A stretch of 64,000 nucleotides of DNA, from NCBI GenBank assembly GCA_018262895.1, contig JADFDJ010000004.1:1-64000 (forward strand). Direction: 5' to 3'. Positions 63,689 to 64,000 of the stretch are shown here, piece after piece. The stretch is from Methanomassiliicoccus sp. GTDB taxonomy: Archaea > Thermoplasmatota > Thermoplasmata > Methanomassiliicoccales > Methanomassiliicoccaceae. Position 1 is the stretch's first letter, and every line of letters begins with the position of its first letter. The notes beneath the pieces were generated by a model that was not told where the DNA came from, searched no databases, and was given only the letters and a program-made list of their open reading frames with translations. A program made the translations under genes and the position numbers.

Positions 63689-64000
63689 GTGTCCATAATA
63701 AGTTGTCAGGGACTTACCAAGACATATGTGACGGGCGACGTGCGTGTCGAGGCTTTGAAGGGCATCACGCTGGAGATCGGAAAGGGGGAGATGGTCGCCA
63801 TCATGGGTCCGTCAGGATGCGGCAAGACCACCCTGCTGAACTGTCTTTCCGGTCTTGACGACGTCACCTCTGGTAAGATATTCATCGAGGAAAATGACAT
63901 CACGACGCTGGACGACGACGAGAAGAGCGAGCTCCGTGCAGTCCGGATGGGTTTCGTGTTCCAGTTCTACAACCTACTGCCAGTGCTCTCGGCCACGGAG
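63689..64000 (+). CDS. ABC transporter ATP-binding protein (MacB/LolD type), cut by window edge
   Basis: This is the first 104 codons of a gene that runs off the right edge. GTG at 63689 follows GAGGAATCCT. It shows SCQGLTKTYVTGDVRVEAL, Walker A MGPSGCGKTT, and the Q-loop region RMGFVFQFYNLLPVLSATE, the pattern of MacB/LolD-like ATPases that pair with FtsX-type permeases. The permease probably lies beyond the edge. It may export a product linked to the nearby adenylating and condensation enzymes. Confidence 0.85.
   Translation, partial: MSIISCQGLTKTYVTGDVRVEALKGITLEIGKGEMVAIMGPSGCGKTTLLNCLSGLDDVTSGKIFIEENDITTLDDDEKSELRAVRMGFVFQFYNLLPVLSATE

Overview
The window is archaeal chromosomal DNA of fairly high G+C. 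It most likely comes from a methanogenic member of the Thermoplasmata, such as the Methanomassiliicoccales. The evidence is a complete coenzyme F430 gene set (cfbA, cfbE, cfbD, cfbC, cfbB; F430 is the nickel cofactor of methyl-CoM reductase), a TATA-binding protein, an archaeal-type primase paralogue, the C5 (glutamyl-tRNA) route to tetrapyrroles, and many genes with a TATA box about 22-27 nt before the start codon, which indicates leaderless mRNAs. I recognised no tRNA, rRNA, insertion sequence or CRISPR array. The exact lineage is an inference.

Layout. 1-8.0 kb: an uncharacterised two-gene unit, then two large cell-surface proteins. One is a BspA-like leucine-rich-repeat/FN3 protein broken by an in-frame TAA. 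The other has seven propeller-like repeats and three FN3 domains. 8.2-11.1 kb: an HxlR regulator with palindromes in its divergent promoter, a tautomerase, a small membrane protein, a broken C-terminal piece of an aldo/keto reductase, a zinc-ribbon protein and a DUF1801 protein. 11.4-21 kb: a PocR-type sensor kinase, an ABC exporter pair, a two-domain Lrp-like regulator, an amino-acid permease, membrane-anchored surface proteins and a 40-residue membrane peptide gene. 21.3-27 kb: an unusual locus with a STAND-like P-loop ATPase carrying a C-terminal double zinc ribbon, overlapping a large coiled-coil GTPase, flanked by a membrane/coiled-coil protein and a coiled-coil/zinc-ribbon protein. 27.2-37.3 kb: housekeeping and conserved archaeal genes (hypoxanthine-DNA glycosylase, GNAT, pyrophosphatase, DUF2124, DUF134 + NifX-like pair, MBL hydrolase, DUF6015-like, TBP, membrane protein pair, REC-PAS-PAS protein).

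37.5-51.6 kb is the metabolic core. An ECF-type nickel/cobalt transporter unit (small ORF, ecfT, ecfA) is followed by a convergent seven-gene operon, sirC-hemA-hemB-hemL-hemC-cobA-hemD, that makes sirohydrochlorin from glutamyl-tRNA. Divergent from sirC lies cfbA-cfbE-cfbD-cfbC-cfbB, which turns sirohydrochlorin plus nickel into F430 (the last ring closure by CfbE). The same 17-bp palindrome, TTGGAT-N5-ATCCAA, lies at the promoter of the transporter unit (37509-37525) and between sirC and cfbA (46611-46627). This suggests one regulator, perhaps nickel-responsive, couples metal uptake to tetrapyrrole and F430 synthesis.

51.9-64 kb: a hybrid histidine kinase, a hypothetical protein, a primase-like (AEP) protein, an alpha/beta hydrolase, a methyltransferase, a membrane-anchored protein, an adenylate-forming enzyme convergent with a condensation-domain acyltransferase, and the start of an ABC ATPase cut by the window edge.

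Several ORFs end in TAG (the GTPase gene, sirC, hemA, hemC, cfbA, cfbB). At sirC/hemA and hemC/cobA the TAG is in frame with the next gene, which matters if this organism decodes TAG as pyrrolysine.
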